Positions 1 through 13,415 are shown, counted from the first letter of the stretch. The stretch is DNA of 64,000 bases from Hoplostethus atlanticus (GCA_034670405.1 JAXDDX010000035.1:1745001-1809000); one strand, 5' to 3'. A program made the numbers and translations. The notes: generated by a model from the letters alone, not told the origin.

Positions 1-458
1 AGCACAACGAATTGGTTCCCATCAAGGACAGGTTGTCAAGCGCGACGTAAAGCCGCAGAACGACACACGCAGCGATGTTGAGCAAATCTGATTACTTGAG
101 CGTTATTGTCTGTTGGGTGTGTGTGTGTGCGTCCTCCTTTTTTTTTTACCGTTGTGTGTGTGTGTGTGTGTGTGCAGGGGGGGGGGGGGGGTTTACAGTA
201 TGAGTAACTGTGTGACTGCACCTCATCACCTCCTCGGGCTATATATAGGACTTCCATCGGTTGGGCTGCCCCCCTTTCATCCAGGGTAATGCATACATAT
301 AACCTATGTATGTAATGTGCACACAGCCGTGTTGGGATCCACAGAGCGGTAGAGAAGTCATACTCTATGATATATGTGCCCCCCCCCCCCACCCCGCCCC
401 CCATCTCTCTCTCTCTCTTTTTGTCACTCTGCACCAGCAGCATCTCAGAGTAGGACCT

Positions 459-496
<38 letters not shown>

Positions 497-646
497 CCAT
501 CCCCCCCCATCCCTTTCATCCGGCTCATACCTCTGCTAGCTGTGCAACAACCTGAATAACTCTGTTTAGTCATCAGTACTATGGAGGGCAGCTCCAGATA
601 GGGAGGGCTTTTTTGCCTCTTGACAGTAGAAATGTCAGAGGCTGTC
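1..646. other. Non-coding, microsatellite-rich start of the window
   Basis: This holds a (TG)n run at 152-174, a G15 homopolymer at 177-191, a C-rich run near 379-403 and a (CA)n run at 463-492. A TATA-like tatatatagg sits near 241-249 without other core-promoter support. I looked here for KCC2 exon 1b (a short Met exon ending in a Gly split codon before a GT donor) and did not find one. Confidence 0.6.
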
Positions 647-673
647 GCTGTCCGCCGTTCCCCCGGTGCTGAA
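647..673 (-). promoter_or_regulatory. Split RE1-like half-site pair
   Basis: The plus strand shows GCTGTCC at 647-653 and GGTGCTGAA at 665-673. These are the two half-sites of an RE1 in the correct order and orientation, separated by 11 bp instead of the canonical 2 bp. REST is known to bind some expanded-spacing RE1s, but this gap is at or just beyond the published range as I remember it. The pair lies 114 bp before the near-canonical RE1 at 787-807 and in the same orientation. Confidence 0.45.
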
Positions 674-786
674 AGTGCCGCCCCCCCCCCTTCCCAACCC
701 CCGCCACCCTCCAACCTCCACCACACACATAAACACACACTCCTGCTCTGACTCCACTATGTATATCCAGGAGCGCTGGGCTGCCT

Positions 787-807
787 AGCGCTGTCCGAGG
801 TGCTGAT
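787..807 (-). promoter_or_regulatory. RE1/NRSE (REST-binding) element, near canonical
   Basis: On the minus strand the core reads ATCAGCACCTCGGACAG, which satisfies every position of the RE1 core NTYAGMRCCNNRGMSAG. Across the full 21-bp element it agrees at 18 positions. REST represses neuronal genes outside neurons. Mammalian SLC12A5 carries RE1 sites, one of them in intron 1 downstream of exon 1b. This copy lies about 36 kb upstream of the first recognisable coding exon, which fits the window opening inside intron 1. Binding itself is inferred, not shown. Confidence 0.75.
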
Positions 808-1567
808 TTATAGCCTTCATTACACGGCTGGGTTACAGCCCGGGAGAGGACGGTGCAGGGAGTCGGATACAGCGTGGGGGTGGTGGGAGAAGGGGGGGAT
901 TTGCACTGTGCTTCTTGTAAGCACGCAAAGATGAAAGGCATTGGTCTTAGGGAAATGAAAAATGGTGTGGGGGGGAAAAAAGAAAAGGGAAATCTACATA
1001 TTCATAAGTTGTGATTGTGCTCTCCCACTGTTGTTAATTATTTGCAGATTTGTCTCTTTGGAGCGGTGGAGGGTGGAGGGTGGAGGGGCAGCGGTGTAAA
1101 GGGGGTGATATTTAATCAAGGGTAGCTGGGGAGGTGAAGTTTGTGTGCTCCATTTGCCGCACAGAATGGATGGAGCGATGAAGCTTGTTTCTGAAGTACT
1201 GGAAGAAGCTCTCTCTGTCTTGGGAGAGATGGTGAGATGTGGGGAGATGGATGGGCGAGAGGAGGAGGGATGTGAACAGAGAGGAGGATGTTGCTGCATC
1301 GAGGCACGGAGCCGTTCATTGTGAAGAAAGATAGGGGACGCTTTTGGTTTCGAGTGCATTGAGAAGAGAGTCGTGTTCTTTCTCTTTCTCTTTCTCTGTT
1401 ATTTTAAAAAGAAGAACGACTCTTCTCGGCTTCTCCTCGATATCCTACTCTCTGTTCTAAATGAGTAGTCCAATCAGCACACTCTACCACCTGTCTAACA
1501 GAGGTTAATCCTTAGATAACATATTGATTATTGTGCTATCTCATCCACACACACACACACCACACCA

Positions 1568-1570
<3 letters not shown>

Positions 1571-1626
<56 letters not shown>
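1571..1626. repeat. (TC)n microsatellite
   Basis: A pure TC dinucleotide run of about 56 bp directly after a (CA)-rich segment at 1547-1570. It generates a spurious poly Ser-Leu frame. Confidence 0.95.
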
Positions 1627-1630
<4 letters not shown>

Positions 1631-2287
1631 CTGTATACAGTTGCATTATAGGACATGTAGATTGCATGGAGTTGATATACTGTATGCACTGCAGCACATA
1701 AAGCTTTGATTCTGTCCTGATAGTGATAATACGCCATATAACCAGAGAGTGTTTGCTCAGATAGTCAGAGCATGTATTCTGTATTGTGCAGTATAAACAG
1801 GAACTGTTAACAGGCTGAGTGATTGGTACCTTGTTAGCAAGCAAATGTGATTCAATGCTAGTTATAACATGTCTGTTACTGTATGTATGTATCTATGCAT
1901 CCATGTATTTATCGTGTCTTTTGTGTTATGTGGGGTGTTTTCAATTCAATGTATCTCACCGTAGCTTACTGAGTGAAGAGGTTTCGTTGTCTGTGTGCTC
2001 GACTGAATATCGCTCATGAACATAGAGAATTGAGCTCAGTGCGTCAGCTGACAGATGATAGCTGGCCTGCTAGATCACACTCTACACTCTGGTGGCTTAT
2101 TTATAAAACATTCAAAACACTATTGCGTCTGTTGGCTCGCTTGCTATTTATGGATGCCTGTTACATGGCTGGATCTCAATTGAATTGGGTCTGACTGGAT
2201 TGCAGTTTCATGCAATAAATGGGAACTCGTATTAGAGAGATAGGAGATGCTGGATTAAACACAAACAATTGTTTTAATACATTGAAC

Positions 2288-2494
2288 ATCCATCCATCCA
2301 TCCATCCCCATCCATCCATCCAGCTACCTATCCATCCATCCATCTATCCATCCATCCATCCATCCATCCATCCACCCATCCATCCATCCAGCTACCTATC
2401 CATCCATCCATCCATCCATCAATCCATCCATCCATCCACCCATCCATCCATCCATCCATCCATCCACCCATCCATCCATCCATCTCTCCATCCA
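2288..2494. repeat. (ATCC)n tetranucleotide array
   Basis: About 207 bp of CATC/ATCC repeats with scattered variants (CCCATC, AGCTACCT). The segment around AGCTACCTATCCATCC occurs twice, which points to internal duplication of blocks. Confidence 0.93.
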
Positions 2495-5400
2495 GTCTGT
2501 ATTCTGGATCATGGCTGTGAATAGGCCTGTAATGATGTTTTAGTTATGGCTGACTGCATAACACTGTAAAACGCTCCCTGGGGCCCTCTCCTAGGGAGGC
2601 AGTTGTTGTGCATGCTCAACGTCATTATTCTCTGTCCGCCCGCTCTGCAACTTATCTACTGTGAATGGAGAGAGAGAGCGAGAGCAGAAATGCACTGTAA
2701 GTGAGAGAGTTTGCTGGCTAATACAGAACCATGGGCACTTGTTACTTGAGGGGTAAGGTAGTTCTCTGGCTGCCCCAAAAAAAAATGCACTTTCAGTCAC
2801 TTAGCACTTAAGTGCATCATCTCCACATGAGTAGACAGACACATAGGCCTACTGTAGCCTGTGGTGTCAAACTGTACAGTATTGCACTAAAGTGCATTAA
2901 ACGTTCTCACTAGACACGCCACTGTCTTTGGCAAGGAAATACTCAGATTGGAACAGTTTTGTTATGAGACAAATTCAGTATTGCGGAAAGTTCTAGTTTG
3001 CTTTTGGGCAGTTGCTGTTTTGCCTAGCCCTCTAACCGCTCTTCTTTACCTCTCACCCGATACCACGATAACCAAAAATCACCTCATTACGACTCATTGC
3101 TATTTTTCATCCGCGTCCCAATCACTACCATGCAAATGGCTCCGGAGGACCAAATATAGATCGTAATTACATTGTGCATAATTTAATTTAATAAGGTAAG
3201 TATAAATTAAACGTGGATCCAACGGCTTTGATAACTATGGGGGCAGATGAATGGGTTTTCTTGCTAATTAGAGTATGGTAACCATCGGTGGTGAGAGTCC
3301 AGATAGAAGGGATTCGTAGATTGGTTTGCCAATTAAAAGCAGGAGAGTGTAATTAGTGGTGATGGGGGCTGCTGCTCTCCCAAAGCTTGTTCACTGTACT
3401 GTACTAATGAAAATCTCTGACAAAAGCAACCTCCTGTGTACAAACAGGGCGTTCGCACACACACACACACACACACTTATTTACCTGAAGCCCCACCGAC
3501 TATTCTCCATGTACTCTTTTCCCTTTCATACCTGTTTTCCTTTCCCTTTGCTAAGACTCGATTGAGTTTGCTGCCATTTCTAAAATCAAATTCTGCTTTT
3601 AATGAGGACACGGAAAAGGCTCTGCGAAGAGAAGCACTTCTCATCAGAGGTAGTTTTGACATGGATGGGACTTGAGATTTAAAAAGAAAAAGAAAAATCA
3701 CGCTCTTTCATTCGGAGTGCATGAATTCATTGACTAGGTGAAAAACCTTTGCTGAATGGATTTTAGAAGTTAATTTCACAGCAACACAAACCTCAGCTCA
3801 GCCAGCAGAGCAGTGGTAGAGAAACACGCAGCCCAAGGTTTTCTGAGGTCGAGGATGTGAAATGGATGGATGGTCCCAGAGAGAAATAGATGGCTGGTTT
3901 TATGGAGGGGAAGACGAGGTCACCAGCAGTGAAGGAAACAGATGAATCACGCCAGAAGAAGCTCAACCAACCTGAACAGAGGAACCTTCGTCTTCTCTCT
4001 TTCCTCGTTCCTCAGGGAAGACAAATCTTTTGGTAACCAAAGACTCATGGCCCCCATGATGTCAGCACAATTACTACTGTATGAACAAATAATAAATATT
4101 TTCAATGTATAGACGTCACACCATTTAACAACCCTCTCTTGATTGAGAGTTCCAGCCCATAAGAATGAAGGGTGGGTGGGTAGATGAGTGTGGCGGCGTC
4201 ATATATAATAGTGACAGAAGAAAATTGTGATTAAAAATGAGGTGACATCAAGGTTTTATTGTCCTGTCACTTTTTGACAGCAGGGTGTTTCCCCAACGGA
4301 GCAGATATAGGAATAGATCAACTCAGACAAGCCATACGGTATGCTCATTTATTTAAGCGTACCTGCTGTACTAGCCCGTTGTTTTTCCCTTCGTGACATG
4401 AGAACATGAGCTGCAGTTGAGCAGCAGCACAATGTGTAATTTCATTTCACAGAAAGAAGAAGAGGCAAGTATTTTGCAGGTATTGTCTGTTCAAAAGCTA
4501 TGGGAAACATCCAAGGACGGCAACACTAACCAGCAAAACTGAATTGCGTCGTGCAGTCCATGGAGTTCCAGAAGCTCGATTCAGTAGGTTTATATGCCTT
4601 TAGGTAGGCCTACGCTTAAGGGGCCTATAGCTGCTTTTAGATAAGCATTTTTCAAATTATTTTCATTTCAACAAATGCATGAAAGCCAATTCCTTGCATC
4701 ACTAAAATATTTGACACTTGACTTATTATAGATAGTTATCAAACTATTTCAATTGCCAAGCTTAAGCCCGACACCCTTAAAGGGAAAAATCCCCCCTTAG
4801 CAGTAATTGGCGATGTACCTTGCTGTTTTGGGCCAATTTTGTTGTTTGGTATTTTTCTTATCCCCGCGGGTAACTGGCCAAACGTAAACGATGCAATGTC
4901 AAGTGAAGATATTTGCAGTGCAGCTACAATGGAGATCAATAGTAGAAACGTCCTCAACTATCTAAAACATCGACGGTAAACGGTCAGGTTTTTGCATCAG
5001 CCCCTAAGAATGAAAGAGCGAGACTCCATTTTGCAACCGTTTGGGAGGAAATCCTTCATAGAAGTGGCAGAGATACCAATTCCTCCACTGACAGTAGCCA
5101 ATAGATCATAATGCAATGCAAGACCACAAGACATTACTCTCACCACCTACACCTACTGAATCCAAAAGGTTCAGGCATTTTCTTGGGGGGGGGTTGTCGA
5201 AAGGCAACCAATTCTGGGAAATGTAGAAAACGTAGCTGAGGCAGATTGAGGGAAAGTAGATTCAAAAAAATTTAAACTGCAACACTTTATCACAAAATAA
5301 TCCTGGAACGCATCACAATCACAGACTGATGATATATAACTCTTAGTGTAAGAATATCCGAGGGTGGATTTTTCCTTTTAATACTGTATGCATTTGTTTG

Positions 5401-6218
5401 AGGTGTTGGGAACCTTGATAATATGTCTGCACTTCTCTCATCAAAAGGAATCCATGTCCTTCAGGTCCAGAGGTGAATCCACAGTAAACTACAGCAGATG
5501 AAGTCATTTAACATCCATTGGCAGCACGCTCACATTCCTGCATTTTTCCTCCGGCTAGTTATTGAAGGGAACTAAGTCCTTGATGAGTCTCTCAATTTCC
5601 ACCCTATCTGGCCTTACTGCGAACCGACCTGTGCCAGGAGATGGATCCATAATGAAAAGCTAGGTATCGATTCGCTCTCACTCATCTATCTATTTGAGGT
5701 GATTTAGCTGATGTGCGGATGAGACCGGCCTCAGAACCATGATACCCACCCCGGTTCAGCAGCAGCAGCACGCTCTGCTACAGCCGTCGTTGTTTTTCTC
5801 CGTCCTCCCAACCACTTACGTTGAGACACAGCAAAACGCAATGCTCCACCCACTGCTACATCGCTCTATGTGTTTGTGTGTGCTTGCATGCGTGTTGGTG
5901 TGTAGAAGAGAAAAACAATCAAGTAGGTAATATGTGTTACCATGGTTACAGCCTGGGCTGCTGGAAATGTTCCATATTGGTTGGACGTATGAACCCTTTA
6001 CACTGAGGTTAACCAAGCAACAATGTTTCAAACAATATTTCTGCCTTCACTTGGATCCTATGAGTGAATACCCTGCTATGGTAGATATTCCCTTTCATAA
6101 GGAATATATTCTTTGAGTTGGGGAATTTCCCTGGTGGATAAATCATTTGCATTTCACAGAGTGCGGATGAGAAGTCACGTTTTCCTCCCTTCATGCTCAC
6201 GCGTTACCTCTGCGTCAC

Positions 6219-6220
<2 letters not shown>

Positions 6221-6269
<49 letters not shown>
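6221..6269. repeat. (CT)n microsatellite
   Basis: A pure CT run of about 49 bp. A separate (TG)n run follows at 6422-6453. Confidence 0.93.
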
Positions 6270-6273
<4 letters not shown>

Positions 6274-6419
6274 TCTCGCGAAGGCTAAAGAGGCCTCTCA
6301 GCACGTCGTTAATTACCTAGGTAACCACCAGCCAACTTAAAACTCCCTTTCATCTTTCATTTATTGTGTGCGTGTTGACGCGTGTACTTGGCATTGAGTT
6401 TGTGTGTGTTAACTATGAC

Positions 6420-6454
<35 letters not shown>

Positions 6455-6974
6455 ATGTGTGCGCGCACGTGTCCATTAATGTATGTGCATGCTTATTTCA
6501 CTGAAACAAATGTGAGTCTTTTCTTATTGGTCGGCCTCGCAGGAGAGAACTGCTAGTGTTGAAGTCAGTCAGCAGCGGTGGAGAAACTCATTACCATGTG
6601 TCTATTTGGAGAAGGGGTGGAGGTTGTTGGTGGGGAGAGGGGGGGGGACTATGGAAGTACAGTTTCAGCAACGGGAACCCCAGCGCGCGTGTGTGGGAGG
6701 ATCCCTCTGTTGTTGCACCACGGCATTGTGGGATTGCCGTGTCTTTTAAACCAGAAAGCGGCTTAATTGGTGGGTATGAGTGGGCAGAGGGCTGCGAGGC
6801 TGGTGGTGGAGGTTTCTGTAAGAACCAAGAAATAGTGCCTAGCCGCTCTGGAAGAGAATCAAAAGCACAGCCTTGTAATTGGGCAGGGGGTCGGGGGTGG
6901 GGTGGGGGTGTGCGGTCGAGCCTGCTTCATTGCCAAGACTCACGTATTGGCTAGCAGTACAGGTGTGGACTCTT

Positions 6975-7008
<34 letters not shown>

Positions 7009-9838
7009 TTGAAACATGGATTGGGCTGGACCCGAGTGGCTAATGAAGCTGAAGAACTTCACTGCGCTGATTGAAGTTCAGATCGTGCAAATGATACGGC
7101 GTCGATGATGAAGGAAGTCTTCACTCATTAACTTGATTACTGATCTAGTGAAACACTTGAGGCAATGAGCCATGAGCAACTCTTTGAGGCAGTAGGTACA
7201 CATGGAGAGGCAGAGATAAGTGGAAAAAAAACTGGAAAAAAAAACAAGCTAATGGGCTGCGCTTTCATCCCCTCCAAGTAGTTTCTTGTATAGCCAGTGA
7301 ACTAAATCTCTTTTTCTTTGTGCCATGATGTCAGCCGTGTCAACTTTCACGTATTTGACATATCTAACCCTTTTCAATGCTAACAAACTACAAAAGAGGC
7401 TGCAAGAGGAGTTAGCTGTGCTCCGCAAGAACCTGGCCTGTGTGTATGTATGGCAAAGCAGAGATAGTTGGAGCAAAATCAATATGGATGATCATTTGTG
7501 TGATTGACCACATTAAGGCCCAACGGTCTGGCTGTAATTCTGGCCATTAGGGCTCCCATCGTGATCATTAGAGGATGTTACAGGGTTTTTTTTTAAGTGG
7601 AAATAGTTTATGGGCTTTTTAGGTGGGGGATGTGTGGGGGCTGGTGGAGGCATAGCTGAATGTCTCCTTCCAAGGCTCATAATGGGCCTCGTCCACATGC
7701 ATGTTAATGTTGATTAACATCGGTAGACTCCCTGGCAACCCCATAAAAGCTGTGCTGACGTGTGCAAGTAGAAAGCACTAATGGAAATGTGGAGAAACCG
7801 CGGCGTGGTCTGGGAGGGAGTCACAAAAGAAATATCTTTTTTTTTTTTTTTTTAAAGAAATGACTGATGTTGTCAAGGCTCACATCTTGGCTCACATTAG
7901 CTGCAGGTGGAGGGCAGGGCGCCGTCGAGCTGCCTGATGCAGACAACATGAATGAACGAATGGTGTGATGAATGAGTCGGACGGATGTGATTCAAGCAGC
8001 ATCTCCATCAGATGTTAAGCTCAGACTTTAGGCTATATAATCGTGTTGTTGATTTTGACTGTAGCTTTTGACAGGAGCTTTCTGCCTGCAGCGTGGCGTG
8101 GCACACATGGTCATAATTATATGATGGCTGCTGAGGGGTCTAAGGGTTCATCAGAGACGCCATCAGCCATGTGGCCAGAGCATAACCTCGACAAACTAGT
8201 GAGACCCTGGCTGATTAACTTCCATTCAGTCAGTGGAAAAAGGTGCACCCTGGTTGAGATGCATGCCCACCTCCTGGCCAGCAAGAAACCACATGTAGGA
8301 GGTTTAGATTGGTGTCCCAGATTAATTGCTTGTTTGCGATTTAACTAAGGAAAAACTTTTGCAGACGGCGCTTTGATGTGTGCAGTCTATTGGTCCGATG
8401 GTGTTCGGCCGGCCAGCGACAGCATAGAAATGTCTTTTTATCTGAGTCTGTTCTGCTCCAGAATATGGACATCTGATATATTACGGTGCCAGCTTAATGA
8501 TACCATGCGCCACATTTTGGGAGCGTGCGGCTGACGGATGGGTGTGATATGCTGGTCCGGTCACCCATCTCCCTCTGGAACGTCCCAGTGGCCAGGAAGG
8601 TGAGAATCGCCCTAGGTTGTCTGAAGTGCATCGTGAGCCGCTCTCATCGCTCTCAGATATCTGCACGGTCCCTAAACACACGTTCTTTCCTCAAGGCTGC
8701 TCCAATGACGTGAACGCGACATTGTTGGTGTTTGGCTGGAATTGCCTATTATGGCTATGAATTTGTCCACGTCGCTTTGTTAATATGGTTGTCATCAGGA
8801 GCCTATTTAGGCTGACAAATGCATATTTTGTTGTTAATATGAGGCCTGTAACTGAAAGTGACTTTGCACGAAGAATAAAACTTTCTAAGTAGAAACCTCT
8901 GCAGCGTTTCTGCCCCCGTGCACACTTTTAAAAACATGTAGATTTTAATCAGAGTAAAGAACAAAGTCAGCTTTAAAAAAAATGCTGAATGCTGAAATGT
9001 TCATGGAAAAGTTAAACGTTAAATGTTTCAGTTCAAATCTGATCATGTGAATGAGGCCCAATGTGAACAGTGGGGAGCTTCAGACGTGCTTCTGCCCTCA
9101 TCCACACCTCAGTCATTTCTGACCTCTGAGGTGAAGGTGTGAGGTCTGCTGTTGAAGGTCATCTCAGCCAAACATTTGAATTCCTCTTATTTTTCTAAGA
9201 TTAGTACCATTAAAGGTGCTGTAGTGTAAAGGCACAAGGCAAAGGGTGTAGTACCCCAATATTGACACATTCTTGTAGCTAATTGAACTGCAAACGGGTG
9301 TATTGCTTAGCAACATCCTCCTGTATCCTGTATCCCCTTCATCCGTTGCTGGAAGTGACAGATAAATGTACAAGGGATTACTGGACTAGGGCCATTGTGA
9401 CTGGGACACAAAGAGCAACACTGTAATTTGACCATTTTCAATGACAGGGCTATCAGTGGAGTTGTTTGGGAAAATAGTCATTCGCTGTAAGAGGGGATGG
9501 CTTTTTCCTTTTTGCAGGAGCAAATGGTTGACAGCTAATTCTATAAAAACGCACACAAAACAAACAAATTACTCACTATCAACTAAATGGTCTAATTGGT
9601 CTAAAAGCCTATAGTGTGTAGTTATAACCATGAGCTGTTTATAAATGGGTGTGTGTCTAGTCTTAGTTGTCGTAGTGCCACTCGATGACAATGTCTTTGT
9701 CAGGGATCGTACAGACATGACAGAGAGGACAGGAGAGGACGGAGAGGCAGAGAGGGAAGTAGAGAGGGAGACAGATTGTGAGTGATAACACTATTATTGG
9801 CTGATAACCTCTGTGATTATTGTCTGGCCTTAACAGAG

Positions 9839-9871
<33 letters not shown>

Positions 9872-11754
9872 GCTGTATTGCGCCATAGTAACAGTAGTCA
9901 CCGTGATCAAATGCCACTCACATACCCAAGCAGCCACTCTATACATCTTATTCAGTAATTGCCTCTCAGACCACCACTTAATCAGAGCCCAGCTAAGAGG
10001 CCATATAGATGTAAACTATAATCACACAATCAAATATTTATACCCCCGGGTATGAACTCCACGCACCATTCCCTCGAGTATAGTGTCACGTTTGGCTGAA
10101 CTGACCACTTAGCTCACTATGCTACCTCTCTCTTCCTCTCTATCTCTCTTGCTCTGTATGAAGACTCTCAGTTGACACGTCTGCCTAACTCTGAGTCTGC
10201 CAAGTGTCTGATATGTCTGTAGTATAGTATTTAAATAGTAAAACGCAGTAAATAGTATTGCCGATTTCAGCTACGACCCAGAGAGCCTATCAGCATCCTC
10301 AACAAATGGAAATAAACCATCTGTCAGACGGCCCCCCTCTCCGGGAAGCGCCAGAGCTGTGGCACTTGCCCCGTGTCCCATTTTGGCCCTCAATAGGAAC
10401 CCATTTAGCCATTGTCACATAGTAAATGGAGCAATTTAACATGGGGGCTGTGGGATTTGTGTGGTTTGTGCAACCGTGTGAATACAGAGGGTTTTTTTTT
10501 TTTTGTACTTTCAAGGGTTGAATCCTGTCTAGTGAATAGGATATGAGAATTTCCTGTTTTTATACAGTATGCTTCTAATGTACTGCAGTTTTACTCAGAA
10601 TATTTCCTTTGATTTGAGCCTCACCCTGGGTTTTTTGTATTTTGTACTTCCTCCATTTAAGGAAAGGATCGTTTTCCCATCTGTACCTCTGTTTCAACCG
10701 CTCCAGTTGGATTTTTCCAGGTGGCTCAGTTGTTACACTTTGCTGTGATGTGATGCAATATGACACCCCAGATGCTGAGAAGTTCTGGGTAGCTGAGAGA
10801 TTTTTTGTTTGATGGAGACTATCAGCTCCATTAACACATTTAACCAGCAAATCCAATTATATCTACACTCCTCGGTGCATTGGTGTGGGTGCTAATTATT
10901 TGCACCACCAGAAGGAACGAAGGAGATGAGCACAAAATGCAATCACGCTGGCATCGGTACGCCATCTATTTCTAATAGATATCTGAGTTGGTTCTGTGCT
11001 ATTGTCCTCCATTTTCCAGGACTGCAGTGAAGAGATTCTGTCTTTTCTTGCAGTTGGAGGGAGAAATCATGTGGAGGTTTCATGCTGCACTACTCAAATG
11101 ATGGCAGTGATACTCTCCACCATTTTATCGTTCCTGATGAATGCATTTATGATGCTCTTTCTAACTCAATAATGCATCTTCAGACTGCTAAAAGCCCCTA
11201 GCTCCTTAAAATAGTATTCTATGTTCATTTATTTTGACTCATAATTTCTCCGTTCATTGAATTTTTTCGTGCAGCCGAATATATATTCTCTGAGTGCTTA
11301 ACATGGAAAGCACTTCACAGTTCACGATTTTTCATATTTCAGGGGTTGTCAAGTAAATTTTCTGCCCTCAGATCTCAGGCTCCGTCGCCATGTCCGCCTC
11401 TGAGAAGATGTTGGGGGATGAGAGCTCCTTCTGACCTCCGTGGATTAATCCCCGGACCTCTGCTCTCACTCCGCTGATCCCTCCTCATTTCCTATCTAAC
11501 GAACATTATCATCTTCCAGGACGTCCAGATTATTAAACCCAACACGTCCTAATCCCCTCATCCTCCTATTCCACAGCGGCCTCCCAGATTGGGACGCTAC
11601 TTTTTTTGTTTTAGCTTAGCGCAGCAGAAGACCTCAGCTCGCCACAGCTGGGCAAGGGCCTCCAGAACGATCTGCTGCCCAGTCAAGTGAAAGTAATTGT
11701 ATTATTTTTGTCTTTTGAGTTGCAAACGATTATCGTTTATTTAGATAAAATGCA

Positions 11755-12060
11755 TGTTTACCCCTGTGCGACTAGTCGGCACGCCAAGCGGAGTAAAGCT
11801 GCGAACTGCGACAGACATCGTCCTAGAAATATTACATTTTGGAATCTTCCTTCCTCCCTTTTTTTCGCAGCCCGTACTAATCGTCTCCCCTTGTTCCGCT
11901 CCGTCCCCGCGTCCCAGGCTCGGTCAGGGACTCTCCTTGGACGCGATCGCTGCAGCTCGTCACACATTCATGAGATTTCATTATCGGCGGCGGAGCAGAG
12001 GGAGGGCAGCGAAGAAGCCTTTGATATCGGGAGGCACAATGTGCGAGGAGGAAGAAACAG
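11755..12060. promoter_or_regulatory. CpG-dense segment (island-like)
   Basis: CpG dinucleotides are frequent here, roughly 25-30 in 300 bp by eye, against a CpG-poor background. It is followed by a G-rich tract (12070-12115) and a YY1-like CAAGATGGCTGCC at 12164-12176. Together these could mark a promoter or enhancer, possibly an alternative first exon. A frame stays open from an ATG at 11750 to 12355, but its translation has no recognisable domain and reads through the G-rich tract, so I do not call a gene. Confidence 0.35.
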
Positions 12061-13415
12061 AGGGGCTCATGGGATGGAGGGGAGGGGTGGGGCGCGGGGA
12101 TGGGGTGGGGGGTGCCATCAGTGCTCAGGCACATCAAAGGACTCCTCAGCAGATGTCTCTAAACAAGATGGCTGCCAGGTCAGCTTAGTCAATTACCTCA
12201 GTAATAAGAACAGGTTGATGTTTACGCGGCGTGCTCAGGACCATGCACTGCTTTGTGTTTGTTTTTTTGTTTCTGACCGACGAGCAGTTGTTTCCTTCAG
12301 ATCTTTGAACTCGGCAAGCTTTTTAAAATGGGAGTGGGGCATTTTGTTGGCATGAGCTGAATAAAGTGGCTTTTGATCTCACAGAGAGGTGAAGAGATTT
12401 GTCACATGTGGCCGGTGGATGAGTGACCGCTCCCTCCACTGCAGATAGAGATGGACAGAGAGAAGGAAGTTAAGGAAGCAAGCCTATGGCTTTGATATTT
12501 TGCCTCTATGACAGCTGTCATCCTGTGTGTTTCAGATGAGGAAGCAACAGGGAATAATAATCTGTGTTTTGGCCTAATGGTGCATGGGGTGGCCCAAACC
12601 ATGTCTGACTGAATGACGGCATCAGATTCACGTTTCTGGATTTTAAAGACGAAATTGTGTGAGACTATGTATTAACACACTCGTGCTGAGGTGATAGAGT
12701 TGGCTAGGTATTCCGTCTCTTTGTATGTATCATACACTTGTTCATTGAGGAGCCCACAGCCTCAGTCAATACTGCAGCTTCACTGCTCTTGCGGCTGCTC
12801 CTCTTTCAACTCATAAATATGGACACAGATGGCATCAAACGAAATGTTACGCAAACATCTCTGCAGCCTCCAGGGTTACTAAATCTAAATGTTTGACTTC
12901 TGTGAGGATCCAAAATCACTCCGGGCCCCTTCACTGAAACACAACCGCTCTAGCCAGGTGTATCCAGAGCCTCCGATTCACCTACTATGACTGTTTTATC
13001 AAAAGAACAAAGTGTGCGTGTTATCCATTCTCGCCCGGCAAGTATTTAATGCCACGGTGTAGATGTTCCACTGGCTTCGCTGCTGCCGTAGCAACCGCCG
13101 CTCTTCCTGGGTCCGTTATTCATCAACACAGGCGGTACCCTGTAGAAATGGTATAGGCAAGCGACACCGTCTCATGCATACAAAGGAGAAGGTTAGCATG
13201 TGGCGCCAGCATCCCGGGATGGATCGCCTTCTCCAGACTGAGCAACAAGAAAAGCTGTCAAAGCGGGATTAAAGTGCCCCCCATCCCCTGTCAGGAAATG
13301 TGAAACGACACTGTCAGTTGGGCAGTATGCTTGACGTGTGATCTGTTCACCAAGAGCATAAGGAAGCTGTTCAGATGGTTGAGCAGTGGCTCTGCTCACT
13401 GCTCACATCCCTGGC

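Larger units (their letters stand above)
808..11754. other. Non-coding stretch, probable slc12a5 intron 1 or 5' flank
   Basis: No supported exon on either strand. Apart from the separately listed repeats, it is unique AT-leaning sequence with short (CA)n runs at 3456-3477, 6976-7004 and 9840-9870 and a (TG)n at 6422-6453. There are G-rich tracts at 6640-6660 and 6884-6912. Open frames here are short, lack family motifs and often overlap repeats. Confidence 0.55.

Noticed and set aside
11750..12355. A 201-codon frame from ATG at 11750
   Set aside because: Longest non-repeat frame outside slc12a5, but compositionally biased (CpG- and G-rich), with no domain, no splice-supported continuation and no conservation evidence.
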